64,000 bases of DNA, from assembly GCA_041393535.1 (NCBI GenBank), contig JAWKJY010000001.1, forward strand, positions 186,001 through 250,000, written 5' to 3'. Below, in pieces: positions 17,420 through 25,738 of the stretch. Each line of letters opens with the position of its first letter. Within the stretch, counting starts at the first letter, position 1. Below the pieces are notes generated by a model. It was not told where the DNA came from and searched no databases. It saw nothing but the letters and a program-made list of their open reading frames with translations. The position numbers and the translations under genes are program-made. The DNA comes from JAWKJY01 sp041393535. Its GTDB lineage: Bacteria; Actinomycetota; Thermoleophilia; Gaiellales; Gaiellaceae.

Positions 17420-18604
17420 ATGGATCTGCACGCGCTCCTCGCCCACGTCATCGAGGTCGGAGGCTCCGACCTCCACCTCAAGGTCGGCAACGTCCCGCTG
17501 ATCCGCGTGGACGGCGACCTCCTGCCGGTCTCCGGCGTGCCGCGCCTGACCGAGGACGACAGCATCGCGGTGCTCGACGTCGTCGCCGCGCGCACGCCGC
17601 TCAAGCGCGAGGCGTTCATGCAGACCGGCGACCTCGACACGGCCTACGCGGCCGAGGGGATCGGGCGCTTCCGCGTCAACGGCTTCCGCCAGCGCGGCGC
17701 GATCTCGTTCGCCTTCCGCTTCGTGCCGAAGGAGGTGCCGAGCTTCGGCGCGCTCGGCCTGCCGCCCGGCGTCGAGCGCCTCGCCGAGGAGCACCGCGGC
17801 CTGATCGTCGTCACGGGCGCGACCGGCTCGGGCAAGACGACGACGCTCGCCGCGATGATCGACCACGTCAACCGCACGCGGCGGCAGCACATCGTCACGC
17901 TCGAGGACCCGATCGAGATCGTCCACGACGACCGCAGCTGCCTCGTCTCGCAGCGCGAGATCGGCCTCGACACCGAGTCCTTCCAGGAGGCCCTGCGTCG
18001 CGTGCTGCGCCAGGATCCGGACGTGATCCTGATCGGCGAGCTGCGCGACGAGGAGTCGGCGCGAGCCGCGCTCCAGGCGGGCGAGTCGGGCCACCTCGTG
18101 CTCTCGACGATGCACACGATCGACGCGGCCGAGACGGTCGGCCGGCTGATCGAGCTCTTCCCGTCGACGAAGCAGCAGCTCGTCCGGCAGATCCTCGCGG
18201 GCACCCTGCGCGGCGTCGTCAGCCAGCGGCTCCTGCCGCGCATCGGCGGCGGTCGCGTCGCGGCGGTCGAGGTGATGGTCAACACGGCCCGCATCGCGGA
18301 GCTGATCCTCGACCCGGCCAAGACCGAGGAGATCACGCGCGCGCTCGAGCAGGGCCAGTACCACCAGATGCAGAACTTCCAGCAGCACCTCGTGCAGCTG
18401 GTGCTCGACGGCCTCGTCGACGCCGAGGTGGCGGCGGCCGCGGCGAGCAACCGCCACGACTTCGAGCTCGCCCTCGCGCATGCGGTCCGACGGCGCCAGG
18501 CCGAGGAGGCCGGCTTCCTCGTCCCCGAGGACGACGCCGCCGCACTCGCGCGTCGCTTCCCCGAGACCGCGAACGCGCCCGGGCTCCGGCTCGCCGGAGG
18601 CTAG
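17420..18604 (+). CDS. pilT: Type IV pilus retraction ATPase PilT (first copy)
   Basis: A 394-residue hexameric ATPase that powers pilus retraction from the cytoplasmic side of the platform. Walker A GATGSGKTTT is at residues 133-142; LEDPIEIVHDDRS and HIVTLEDP supply the Asp box, RQDPDVILIGELRDEESAR is Walker B, and STMHTIDAAETVGRLI the His box. The C-terminal AIRNLIR-type helix is present in diverged form (AAVEVMVNTARIAELI). It differs clearly from the second PilT at 39779, so the two are not a recent duplicate. The following wall hydrolase starts two bases after its stop. Confidence 0.9.
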   Translation: MDLHALLAHVIEVGGSDLHLKVGNVPLIRVDGDLLPVSGVPRLTEDDSIAVLDVVAARTPLKREAFMQTGDLDTAYAAEGIGRFRVNGFRQRGAISFAFRFVPKEVPSFGALGLPPGVERLAEEHRGLIVVTGATGSGKTTTLAAMIDHVNRTRRQHIVTLEDPIEIVHDDRSCLVSQREIGLDTESFQEALRRVLRQDPDVILIGELRDEESARAALQAGESGHLVLSTMHTIDAAETVGRLIELFPSTKQQLVRQILAGTLRGVVSQRLLPRIGGGRVAAVEVMVNTARIAELILDPAKTEEITRALEQGQYHQMQNFQQHLVQLVLDGLVDAEVAAAAASNRHDFELALAHAVRRRQAEEAGFLVPEDDAAALARRFPETANAPGLRLAGG

Positions 18605-18606
18605 GA

Positions 18607-20121
18607 GTGCGGCGCGCGGCAGCGCTCGCGCTGACCGCCGGGGCGCTCTGCGCCGGCGCAGCGGTCACGACCACGGACGCGTCCGCGGCCCGGACGTTCG
18701 CGGTGATCGAGAACCCGGCCGCCGCCGTCCTGCCGCCCGCGACCGCGCCGAACCTCCCCGGCTCGATCCGCATGCCGTTCGCGATCTCGACGCCGCCGAG
18801 CCGCCGCCAGGAGCTGTCGTTCAGCCAGCTCGCGGAGATCTGGCGCCACGCGGGCGCCGCGTACGACGTGCCGTGGCAGGTGCTCGCGGCGATCAACAAG
18901 ATCGAGTCGAACTTCGGCTCGAACATGGGCCCGAGCTCCGCCGGCGCGGTCGGCTGGATGCAGTTCCTCCCGTCGACCTGGGAGCGGTGGGGCGTCGACG
19001 GCGACGGGGACGGACTGGCCGACCCGTGGAACGCGACGGACGCGATCTACTCGGCCGCCCGCTACCTCGCCGCGACCGGCGCCCCCGGCGACCTGCACCG
19101 GGCGGTCTTCGCGTACAACCACTCGGAGGAGTACGTCGCGGACGTCCTCTCGCTCGCGCGGGTGTTCGACCCGGCGGCGCTGCCGGAGGGCCTCGTCGGC
19201 GGCGGCGAGAACCGGGTCTTCTCGGTCGACCCGCTGCAGCACCGCATCGATCGGGTGGAGCGGACGCTCGACCGACGGCGCGCTCGCGTCCAGCGGATGC
19301 TCGACCGGCTGGACCGGCTGCGCTGGTCGTCCGAGAGGATCGACCGCCGCGCCGGCGACCCGCTGCTGAGCGACGCGGCCTTCCAGCGGGTCGAGCGGAC
19401 GGCGGCGCGCGTCGAGCGCGACCAGGACGTCGCGGCCGGCGCGCTCGAGCGGGCGCAGGCCGACCTGCTCGAGGCCGAGCGCCAGCTGGCGGCGCTCCAC
19501 CGGGAGGCCCAGGCGATCCCGGCGGTCCAGGGCGGCACGCAGCTGAACGACGACTTCGCCCGCTTCCTGCCGACGCCGCCCTCGCCCGCCGCGGCGCGGG
19601 TGATCGACTGGGCGCTCCAGCAGCTCGGGACGCCGTACCTCTGGGGCGGCCACCACGGCTACTCGCTCGAGCAGATGGTGACGCAGGAGCCGTCCCTGTG
19701 GGACGGCGGCTTCGACTGCTCCTCGCTGCTCGCCTGGGCGTTCGCGAAGGGCTCGGGGATCTACATCGGCGACTACACGGGCTCCCAGTGGGCCGCTGGC
19801 GCGAGCGCCCCCGGGGCCATCCGCGGGCCCGGCCCTGCGCAGGGCGGCGCGCTCCCCCCGGGCGGCCTGCGGCCCGGCGACATCATCTTCTTCAACGACA
19901 CGGATCACGTCGCCCTCTACCTCGGGAACGACCTGTTCGTCCACGCGCCGCACACCGGCGACGTCGTCAAGATCACCCAGCTGAGCACCTACAACCCGGT
20001 CTGGGGCTGGGTGCGCTACGAGCAGATCAGCGGCGCGGGCGACGGTTCGGACCAGGTCGCGGACGCGCCGCCGGGGCCCCCGGAGACCGGGCCCGTCTTC
20101 AGCGTCGTCTCCGAGGGCTGA
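18607..20121 (+). CDS. Secreted lytic transglycosylase fused to NlpC/P60 endopeptidase
   Basis: About 504 residues. A signal peptide (RRAAALALTAGALCAGAAV) is followed by an SLT-type transglycosylase domain with the catalytic Glu in AAINKIESNFGSNMGPSSAGAVGWMQF (shown as two adjoining pieces: AAINKIESNFG and SSAGAVGWMQF), then a charged coiled-coil linker (about 215-310, RIDRVERTLDRRRARV) and an NlpC/P60 peptidase with Cys in GGFDCSSLLAW and His in NDTDHVALYLGND. It would cut both glycan strands and stem peptides. The GTG start two bases after pilT has GGAGG upstream. Local opening of the wall for the pilus is a reasonable inference. Confidence 0.9.
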   Translation: MRRAAALALTAGALCAGAAVTTTDASAARTFAVIENPAAAVLPPATAPNLPGSIRMPFAISTPPSRRQELSFSQLAEIWRHAGAAYDVPWQVLAAINKIESNFGSNMGPSSAGAVGWMQFLPSTWERWGVDGDGDGLADPWNATDAIYSAARYLAATGAPGDLHRAVFAYNHSEEYVADVLSLARVFDPAALPEGLVGGGENRVFSVDPLQHRIDRVERTLDRRRARVQRMLDRLDRLRWSSERIDRRAGDPLLSDAAFQRVERTAARVERDQDVAAGALERAQADLLEAERQLAALHREAQAIPAVQGGTQLNDDFARFLPTPPSPAAARVIDWALQQLGTPYLWGGHHGYSLEQMVTQEPSLWDGGFDCSSLLAWAFAKGSGIYIGDYTGSQWAAGASAPGAIRGPGPAQGGALPPGGLRPGDIIFFNDTDHVALYLGNDLFVHAPHTGDVVKITQLSTYNPVWGWVRYEQISGAGDGSDQVADAPPGPPETGPVFSVVSEG

Positions 20122-20569
20122 GCCGGCCCGTCGGCCGGCCCGCGCGCCCCGGATCACGGGTAGGCGCGGCCGCGGCAACCCGGCCGCAGCGGCCGTCCGT
20201 GGAGCGATCGTCACACGATCGGCACGGTCCGGTGACCGTCCCGCGCGCGTTTCGTCGCTAGCCTCGGTGGCGGAGGCACGTGGTTCCCCCACCCCGGGTG
20301 GGACCCCCGACCCCCGGGCGCGCGGCGGCAGCCGGCCGGTCGCGGGCCTCGTCGGCCTGCCCGCGGGTCGGGCGGGTGAGCGGCCGCCGCCGAGGGTCGA
20401 GTGGGCTCTCGTGGAGCGTCGCGCGTGGCGCGGTCCTCCCCGACGACCGGGGTCCGAACCAGGGTGGGCGGGCCCGCGTGACGCGCTTGCCGTCGGGCTG
20501 CAGGTGGTCAGCCCGCCGTCTCGTCGCCGAGGAGCGGCCAGAGCCTCGGGGTGCCGGTCGGCGGGGCGC
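20122..20569. other. Long non-coding spacer between convergent genes
   Basis: This 448-base spacer lies between two genes that end towards each other, so it needs no promoter for them and is unusually long for this compact genome. It contains one copy of an intergenic repeat (see 20229-20310) and several strong GC hairpins. No believable protein frame was found. A small RNA gene on the plus strand is the most attractive explanation, but that is inference. Confidence 0.5.
20229..20310 (+). repeat. Intergenic repeat P, copy 1, possible small RNA promoter and 5' end
   Basis: Ungapped alignment with 22866-22910 gives 30 matches in the first 45 positions. Both copies have GTGA, 23 bases, then TAGCCT or TAGGCT, and about 21-23 bases later a CCCACCC hairpin; here the hairpin is CCCACCCCGGGTGGG. 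The conserved GTGA/TAGSCT spacing looks promoter-like, though 23 bases is long for a sigma-70 spacer. Confidence 0.5.
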
Positions 20570-21190
20570 TCAGGCGGCGCCGGCGAGCTCGGAGCCGTCG
20601 CGCTCGTCGAAGCCGTTGTCGCGCAGCACGCGCTCGAGCGCCTCGATCACGGCCGGGCAGAACTGGCGTCCGGCCTGGTCGCGCAGCTCCTGGACGGCGT
20701 GGCGGACCGGCAGCGCGGGCCGGTAGATCCGCGAGGTCGTCATCGAGTCGAGCGCGTCGGCTACGTGGATGATCCGCGCCTCGAGCGGGATCTCCTCGCC
20801 CGCGAGCCCGGCCGGGTAGCCCGTCCCGTCCCAGTGCTCGTGGTGGTGGCGGATTGCCGGCACCGCCGGGCCGCCGACCCCGGCGCTCTCGATGATCCGC
20901 GCGCCCTCCTCCGAGTGGCGCCGCATGATCTCCCACTCGAGCGCGGTCAGCCGCGACGGCTTCAGCAGGATGTGGTCGGGGATCGAGAGCTTGCCCACGT
21001 CGTGGAACAGCGCGGCCGCGCCGAGCACCGACATCTGCGCGTCGTCGAGCTCCATCGCCGCCCCGATCATGAGCGAGATCAGGCGGACGCGCCGGGAGTG
21101 CCCGGCCGTGTACGTGTCGCGCGCGTCGACGGTCGCCGAGAGGCTCTCGAGGGCCGCAGTCGCGCTGGTGGGAGAGTTCGTCCCGTGCAC
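20570..21190 (-). CDS. HD-GYP domain cyclic-di-GMP phosphodiesterase
   Basis: About 206 residues consisting almost only of an HD-GYP domain. Visible motifs are HSRRVRLISLMIG, the HD pair in ALFHDVGKLSIPD, RRHSEEGARIIE, and the family signature HHHEHWDGTGYPAGLAGEEIP, then HVADALDSMTTSRIYRP. HD-GYP proteins hydrolyse c-di-GMP. No sensor or receiver domain is encoded before it; the frame continues upstream but overlaps the divergent murT, so the GTG at 21190 is the most upstream sensible start. Its place among pilus genes and near two MshEN proteins suggests it lowers c-di-GMP for pilus control. Confidence 0.85.
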   Translation of the reverse strand: MHGTNSPTSATAALESLSATVDARDTYTAGHSRRVRLISLMIGAAMELDDAQMSVLGAAALFHDVGKLSIPDHILLKPSRLTALEWEIMRRHSEEGARIIESAGVGGPAVPAIRHHHEHWDGTGYPAGLAGEEIPLEARIIHVADALDSMTTSRIYRPALPVRHAVQELRDQAGRQFCPAVIEALERVLRDNGFDERDGSELAGAA

Positions 21191-21221
21191 CGCGATCGGG
21201 CGTGAGTTCGACGGCGACTCG

Positions 21222-21236
21222 TACACTCCTCCGGTG
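21222..21236 (+). promoter_or_regulatory. -10 box giving a leaderless murT transcript
   Basis: TACACT, six bases, then the GTG start of murT. With transcription starting about seven bases after the -10 box the mRNA would begin at the start codon. The same TANNNT-N6-GTG geometry recurs at 29969, 34078, 45563, 51924 and 54525. Confidence 0.55.
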
Positions 21237-22592
21237 CGGCTCGCGCTCGAGACGGCGATCGCCCGCGCGGTCGGGCGGCTCTCGCGGGCGGCGGGCCGGG
21301 GCGGCGGCACCACCCTGCCCGGGAAGCTGCTGGTGCGCATGGACCCCGGCGCGCTGGCCGCGCTCTCGCGGCGCCTGCCGGACGGCGCGGCGCTTGTCTC
21401 CGCGACGAACGGGAAGACGACGACGACGGCGATGGCCGCCGAGATCCTCGCGCCGACCCGCCAGCTCGCCTGGAACCGCTCGGGCGCCAACCTCGTGTCG
21501 GGAATCGCCTCGACGCTGCTCGACGCGCGCGGCGCCCGTCTCGGGCTCCTCGAGGTGGACGAGGCCGCGCTCCCCGTCGTGGCGCGCGAGGTGCGCCCCG
21601 GCGCGATCGTGCTCGGCAACCTCTTCCGCGACCAGCTCGATCGCTACGGCGAGCTGGAGACGGTCGCCGCGCGCTGGCGGGACGCGGTCGACGGCCTTCC
21701 TCCGGGCGCGGTCCTGGTCGCCAACGCGGACGACCCGATCATCGCGGAGCTCGCACGCGATCGCGCGGGCACCGTGTTCTTCGGCCTCGACGACCCGAGC
21801 GTCGGCGTCGAGCGGCTGAGCCACGCGGCCGACTCGAAGTACTGCCGCGCGTGCGGCGCGCCGTACCGCTACGCCCCCGCCTACGTCGGCCACCTCGGCG
21901 CCTGGCGCTGCCCGACCTGCTCGTCGGCCAGGCCGCCGCTCGCCGTGACGGCGCGCGCGGTCGCGCTGCGGGGCCTCGACGGTGTCGGGTTCGACCTGCA
22001 CACGCCGGTTGGCCTCGCGAGGATCGACCTGCCGCTGCCCGGGCTCTACAACGTCTACAACGCGCTGGCGGCCGCGTCGCTCTCGCTCGCGCTCGGCGCC
22101 ACGCTCGCGGAGGTCGAGGCCGGGCTCGCTCGCTTCCGGCCGGCGTTCGGGCGCTTCGAGCGGATCGCGGCGGGCCGGGGTCGCTCGGCGCTCGTGCTCC
22201 TGATCAAGAACCCCGCGGGCGCGAACGAGGCGATCAGGACGATCGTCGAGGGTGGCGCGCCACGCGTCGCCGTCGTCGCGCTGAACGACGAGATCGCCGA
22301 CGGCCGCGACGTCTCGTGGATCTGGGACGTCGACTTCGAGCCGCTCATGCCGGCGCTCGAGACGCTCGTCGCGACGGGCTCGCGCGCCGAGGAGCTCGCG
22401 CTCCGCTTCGCCTACGGAGGGTTCGAGCGAGGGCGGATCGAGGTGATCGGCGATCTGGCGCAGGCGCTCGATCGCGGCCTCGAGCTCGCCCGGCCGGGCG
22501 AGGAGCTGGCGGTGCTGCCGACCTACACGGCGATGCTCGCGCTGCGCGCGATCGCGACCGGACGCGGCTGGGTCCAGCCCTTCTGGGCCTAG
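21234..22592 (+). CDS. murT: MurT, ligase subunit of lipid II isoglutaminyl synthase
   Basis: A 452-residue Mur-ligase-like protein that, with GatD, amidates the D-glutamate of lipid II. The P-loop is SATNGKTTTTAMAAEIL (about residues 57-73); the MurT-specific four-cysteine zinc ribbon is YCRACGAPY and RCPTCSSARP (about 205-230); the C-terminal DUF1727 domain contains LIKNPAGANEAIRTI and the acidic WIWDVDFEPL stretch that completes the catalytic site in the MurT-GatD complex. In most bacteria gatD is directly adjacent. Here the gene is followed by over 700 non-coding bases and no gatD is seen in the window. It is divergent from the HD-GYP gene. Confidence 0.92.
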   Translation: MRLALETAIARAVGRLSRAAGRGGGTTLPGKLLVRMDPGALAALSRRLPDGAALVSATNGKTTTTAMAAEILAPTRQLAWNRSGANLVSGIASTLLDARGARLGLLEVDEAALPVVAREVRPGAIVLGNLFRDQLDRYGELETVAARWRDAVDGLPPGAVLVANADDPIIAELARDRAGTVFFGLDDPSVGVERLSHAADSKYCRACGAPYRYAPAYVGHLGAWRCPTCSSARPPLAVTARAVALRGLDGVGFDLHTPVGLARIDLPLPGLYNVYNALAAASLSLALGATLAEVEAGLARFRPAFGRFERIAAGRGRSALVLLIKNPAGANEAIRTIVEGGAPRVAVVALNDEIADGRDVSWIWDVDFEPLMPALETLVATGSRAEELALRFAYGGFERGRIEVIGDLAQALDRGLELARPGEELAVLPTYTAMLALRAIATGRGWVQPFWA

Positions 22593-23315
22593 CCTCGACG
22601 GGTCGAGCCCGGCGCCCGTTGGGCCGTCTGCGTCGTTTCGCGGGCGCCGCACGCGTCGGATCCGCTTTCCGCCAGGAGCAGGAGGCTTCGGGCCCCTTCG
22701 CGTCACGCCCGCGGGCCTTGCCAGGCCGTGCGCCGGTCGGCGCATCCGCCCGACACAGACGGTCCAGCGGGCTCGACCGTCGGGCCGGGTCGAGCCGCGT
22801 CGTCGCCGGGGAGAGCCCCGTCTCGCCCCCGGCCGGGGGGCGAATCGGCACTGAATCGGCACGGACCCGTGAGGGATCCGTGCGGGATTCCGCGGTAGGC
22901 TCGCTGCCAGGCGGATCGCGGTAGCCCCACCCAAAGGGCGGGAGTCCGGGCTCGGGACGTGTCCGAAAGGGACGGTGGGTTGTGACGGCGCACGAGCCGC
23001 GGGCGCCCGACCACGGGCGTGGAGCCGCGCCTTCGGCGGCGTCGGGAAGAGCCGGGCGCGGCGAAGCCGGGAGGCCCCGAGGGGCGCCACGGAGTCGGGA
23101 GCCGCGAGCCGAGGGCTCGCAGCTGCGGGTCGAGCCGCGCTCGCGTGGGCCAGAAGCCGCGAGCCGGACGGCACGCCCGCAGCCCGATCCGACCGAACAC
23201 TCAGGCTCGACCGAAGCTCGAGAGTAGAGACAGCGTGACCGGGTTCGGGGCGTCGGCTCCCCCGACGGAGGGATGGCACGTGGCGCCGAGCCCGCCGATC
23301 CACGGAGCGAGCCGA
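22593..23315. other. Long non-coding region upstream of the PASTA gene
   Basis: This 723-base region holds copy 2 of intergenic repeat P (22866-22960) and, right after it, a structured segment: CCCACC (22926-22931) can pair with GGTGGG (22973-22978), enclosing a GTCC/GGAC hairpin and a GTCC-GAAA-GGGAC hairpin. Frames on either strand give only low-complexity arginine/alanine-rich peptides. It could be a long 5' leader or a separate small RNA. I could not match it to a known riboswitch class. Confidence 0.5.
22866..22960 (+). repeat. Intergenic repeat P, copy 2
   Basis: Partner of 20229-20310. GTGA at 22869 is followed 27 positions later by TAGGCT at 22896, the same distance as in copy 1. Downstream lies CCCACCCAAAGGGCGGG, the counterpart of the copy 1 hairpin with an AAA loop. 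Differences between the copies fall partly on opposite sides of the hairpin stem. Confidence 0.5.
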
Positions 23316-24305
23316 ATGCGACCGTCCACGCCGTTCATCCGCATCGCCGTCCTCGTGGCCGTCTGGCTGCTCGGGACGTCGACGTTCTCGATCGCGAGCA
23401 ACGACCCCGCGAGCGAGCCCGTGCCGTCGGTTCCGACGGTGCCGGGCTCCGAGGCGGCCGCGCCGGTCGCCGAGGAGGAGCCCGAGGCCGCGTCGCCGCT
23501 GATCGTGCCAGACGTGCGCAACCAGCCGTACGTGTTCGCGAAGGGCATCCTCGAGGACGCCGGCTTCGCCTGGAAGGTCGTCGGCAAGGTCGACGGCTAC
23601 CCGTCGAACATCGTCGGGGAGCAGGCGCCCGCTCCCGGCACGAAGCTCGAGGACACCGGCGCGCCGACCGTCTCGCTGCGCCTCGAGCGCAACCGGGCGT
23701 ACGACGAGCGCGGCATCCCCGCCCAGACCTCCCCGTTCCGTGGCACCGCGGTCGTGCAGTGGACGCCGCCCAGGGCCGACGATGCCGACACGCCGCGGCC
23801 GGCGCCGCAGACGCCCGACCCGACCGACACCGCGCCCGTCCCGGCCGTCCCGCAGCCCGCTGCGCCGACGGAGACCGGGGTCGAGACCGCGCCGGCGGCG
23901 ACCGAGGCAGACCCGGCCGCCGGGGCGGAGACCGTCCCCGTCGAGCCGGCCGCCGCGACCACGGCGGCCCGCCCGGCGGGCCGCAAGGCCGCCCGCAAGC
24001 CCGCCTTCACCGTGAAGGGCGCGCCGCGCGAGCCGCTCGACGAGCTGCGCCTCGACCAGCGCGCCCGCCTCGTCGAGCGCCGCCTCGCCGCCGCCGACCG
24101 CCCGACCGCGAAGCTCGTGCGCTGGTGGCTCTACCAGCACGCCTGGGTCGTCACGGGCGCCCGGTTCGGCTGGAGCCACGGCGCCGACGCCCTGCGGATC
24201 CTGATCCGCGCCGACGAGGCCGCGCAGGAGCGGTGGGGCATCGGCGCCAAGAGCGAGCGCACCGCCCGCGCCGCGCTCCGCTTCGTCGTCCGCCGCTCGA
24301 GCTGA
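23316..24305 (+). CDS. Secreted or anchored PASTA-domain protein in the pilus block
   Basis: A 329-residue protein with an N-terminal membrane segment (FIRIAVLVAVWLLGTSTFSIA), a single PASTA domain at about residues 62-122 (LIVPDVRNQPYVFAKGILED, GFAWKVVGKV, GEQAPAPGTKL), a long Pro/Ala/Thr-rich linker (150-225) and a basic helical C-terminus. PASTA domains bind cell-wall muropeptides or other ligands. It is followed four bases later by a prepilin gene, so it may help place or anchor the pilus machinery in the wall. GCCGATCC lies 14 bases before the ATG but no matching upstream tetramer is present. Confidence 0.75.
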   Translation: MRPSTPFIRIAVLVAVWLLGTSTFSIASNDPASEPVPSVPTVPGSEAAAPVAEEEPEAASPLIVPDVRNQPYVFAKGILEDAGFAWKVVGKVDGYPSNIVGEQAPAPGTKLEDTGAPTVSLRLERNRAYDERGIPAQTSPFRGTAVVQWTPPRADDADTPRPAPQTPDPTDTAPVPAVPQPAAPTETGVETAPAATEADPAAGAETVPVEPAAATTAARPAGRKAARKPAFTVKGAPREPLDELRLDQRARLVERRLAAADRPTAKLVRWWLYQHAWVVTGARFGWSHGADALRILIRADEAAQERWGIGAKSERTARAALRFVVRRSS

Positions 24306-24309
24306 GCCG

Positions 24310-24855
24310 GTGACCGCGGCCCGCGCGCTCCGGACGGCGATCCTGCGGCGGCTCCGGTCGCAGGACGGCTACAGCCTGATCGAGCTGCTCGGCGTCATGT
24401 CGATCCTCGTCGTCGTGCTGACGGCGGTGACGACCCTGTTCGTCCAGGGCAGCCGCGCCGAGATCGACCTGAACAAGCGCTTCCAGGCACAGCAGGAGGC
24501 CCGGGTCGCGGTCGACCGGATGCGCCGCGAGATCCACTGCGCGAGCTCCATCACGCTGTCGAGCGCGAGCTCCGTCACCGTCTCGCTCCCCGCCGCCTGC
24601 CCCGCCTCCGGCGGCGTCGCGACGACCGTGACGTGGGACACGGCGGGCTCGGCGAGCCGCCACACGCTGCGCCGCAACGGCGTCGCGCTGGCGGACTACA
24701 TCACGGACGGCAGCGTCTTCACCTACACGCCGCCCAGCGCGTCGTCGCTCGGGCTGCTCGTCGTCAACCTCAAGGTCAACCTGGATCCGACGCAGACGTG
24801 GAAGCTCTGGAACCTGACGAGCAACGTCGCGCTGCGGAACTCGATCCGCGCGTGA
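24310..24855 (+). CDS. Type IV prepilin-like protein (minor pilin)
   Basis: A 181-residue prepilin. The type III signal is DGYSLIELLGVMSILVVVLTAV: glycine at the cleavage point, then YSLIEL with the conserved Glu at +5, and a 20-residue hydrophobic helix. The leader before the glycine is about 20 residues with several arginines, typical for substrates of PilD. The globular part is Ser/Thr-rich, resembling PilW/PilJ-like minor pilins. The GTG start follows the PASTA gene by four bases. The peptidase PilD is encoded next. Confidence 0.85.
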   Translation: MTAARALRTAILRRLRSQDGYSLIELLGVMSILVVVLTAVTTLFVQGSRAEIDLNKRFQAQQEARVAVDRMRREIHCASSITLSSASSVTVSLPAACPASGGVATTVTWDTAGSASRHTLRRNGVALADYITDGSVFTYTPPSASSLGLLVVNLKVNLDPTQTWKLWNLTSNVALRNSIRA

Positions 24856-24907
24856 CCGCGACGGCGCAGCCGGTCAACTCCCGGTGCCGCGGGCCGATCA
24901 GCGGGCT

Positions 24908-25660
24908 GTGAACGTCGTCGCCGCCATCTTCTCCTTCGCGCCCGCCCTCGCGATCGGGAGCTTCCTGAACGTCGTCGCCGCGCGCCTGCCGGAGCGCCGC
25001 TCGCTCGTCCACCCCGGCTCGGCCTGCGGCAGCTGCGAGACGCCGATCGCCTGGTACGACAACGTCCCGATCCTCTCGTACCTGCTGCTGCGCGGTCGCT
25101 GCCGCAGCTGCGGGGCGCGGATCTCGCTGCGCTACCCGGCCGTCGAGCTCGCGACCGCGCTGCTCGTCGCGGGCTGCTTCCTGCGCTTCGGGCTCAGCCC
25201 CGAGGCGTTCGTCGCGTCGTTCTTCTGCATCGTGCTCGTCGTGCTCTCGGCGATCGACGCGGAGCGGTACATCCTCCCCGACCGTATCGTCCTGCCCGCC
25301 ACCGCGATCGTGCTGGCGGCGCAGCTCGCGATCGCGCCCGACCGCGCGCTCGAGTGGATCGGGGCCTCGCTCGCCTGCTCGCTGTTCCTCTTCCTCGCGC
25401 TGCTCGCGTACCCGCGCGGGATGGGGATGGGCGACGTCAAGCTCGCCCTCCTGCTCGGCGCGATGCTGGGCAAGTCGGTCGCCGTCGCGATGATGCTCGG
25501 GATGCTGACCGCGCTCGTCTTCGGGCTCGGCCTGATGGTCGCGCGCGGGTCGGGGGCCCGCTCGACGCGGATCCCGTTCGGCCCGTTCCTCGCCGCGGGC
25601 TCGGTCGTCGCGCTCTTCTGGGGGCCGACGATCCTCGACCGCTACCTCGAGCTCTTCTAG
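24908..25660 (+). CDS. pilD: Prepilin peptidase PilD
   Basis: A 250-residue membrane protease and N-methylase that cleaves prepilins after the glycine. The methylase-type zinc cysteines are present: ACGSCETPIAWYDNVPILSY and GRCRSCGARIS (two CxxC pairs at about residues 39-75). The catalytic aspartates are in LSAIDAERYILPD and GMGMGDVKLALLLG (the GxGD signature). About eight hydrophobic segments follow the expected topology. I start it at the GTG at 24908; an earlier GTG at 24884 would add eight polar residues. Confidence 0.93.
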   Translation: MNVVAAIFSFAPALAIGSFLNVVAARLPERRSLVHPGSACGSCETPIAWYDNVPILSYLLLRGRCRSCGARISLRYPAVELATALLVAGCFLRFGLSPEAFVASFFCIVLVVLSAIDAERYILPDRIVLPATAIVLAAQLAIAPDRALEWIGASLACSLFLFLALLAYPRGMGMGDVKLALLLGAMLGKSVAVAMMLGMLTALVFGLGLMVARGSGARSTRIPFGPFLAAGSVVALFWGPTILDRYLELF

Positions 25661-25699
25661 CGCGACCGGCGCCGGCGGGCCCGTTCGGGGTACCCCGGC

Positions 25700-25727
25700 T
25701 CACGTGCGTCACGGGCGTGGCCGATAA
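25700..25727 (+). promoter_or_regulatory. Sigma-28-like promoter before pilB
   Basis: TCAC (25700-25703), 16 bases, GCCGATAA (25720-25727). GCCGATAA is the -10 consensus of FliA/SigD/WhiG sigma factors, and TAAA with 15-16 bp spacing is their -35 element. The pilB ATG lies 11 bases further on, so the leader would be very short. Confidence 0.55.
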
Positions 25728-25738
25728 GCGGAGTGGGA

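Noticed and set aside
22920..23000. Possible GEMM (c-di-GMP) riboswitch, suggested by the CCGAAAGGGACG stretch near c-di-GMP genes
   Set aside because: The conserved GCAAAGCC-type core and the second stem with its tetraloop receptor are missing. I keep it only as an unassigned structured region.
22930..23200. Possible RNase P RNA, suggested by GGGAGTCCGGGCTCGG
   Set aside because: The universal GAGGAAAGTC start and the AGAA/ACAGAA 3' blocks are absent.
23294..23315. GCCGATCC 14 bases before the PASTA gene as a further member of the sigma-28-like set
   Set aside because: The tetramer 16 bases upstream is TGGC, which does not fit the pattern. The octamer alone is too common in this DNA.
20508..24179. 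A 1,223-residue open frame on the minus strand
   Set aside because: It runs antisense through HD-GYP, murT and the PASTA gene, has arginine-rich low-complexity composition and no recognisable domain. Long antisense frames are expected at this GC content.
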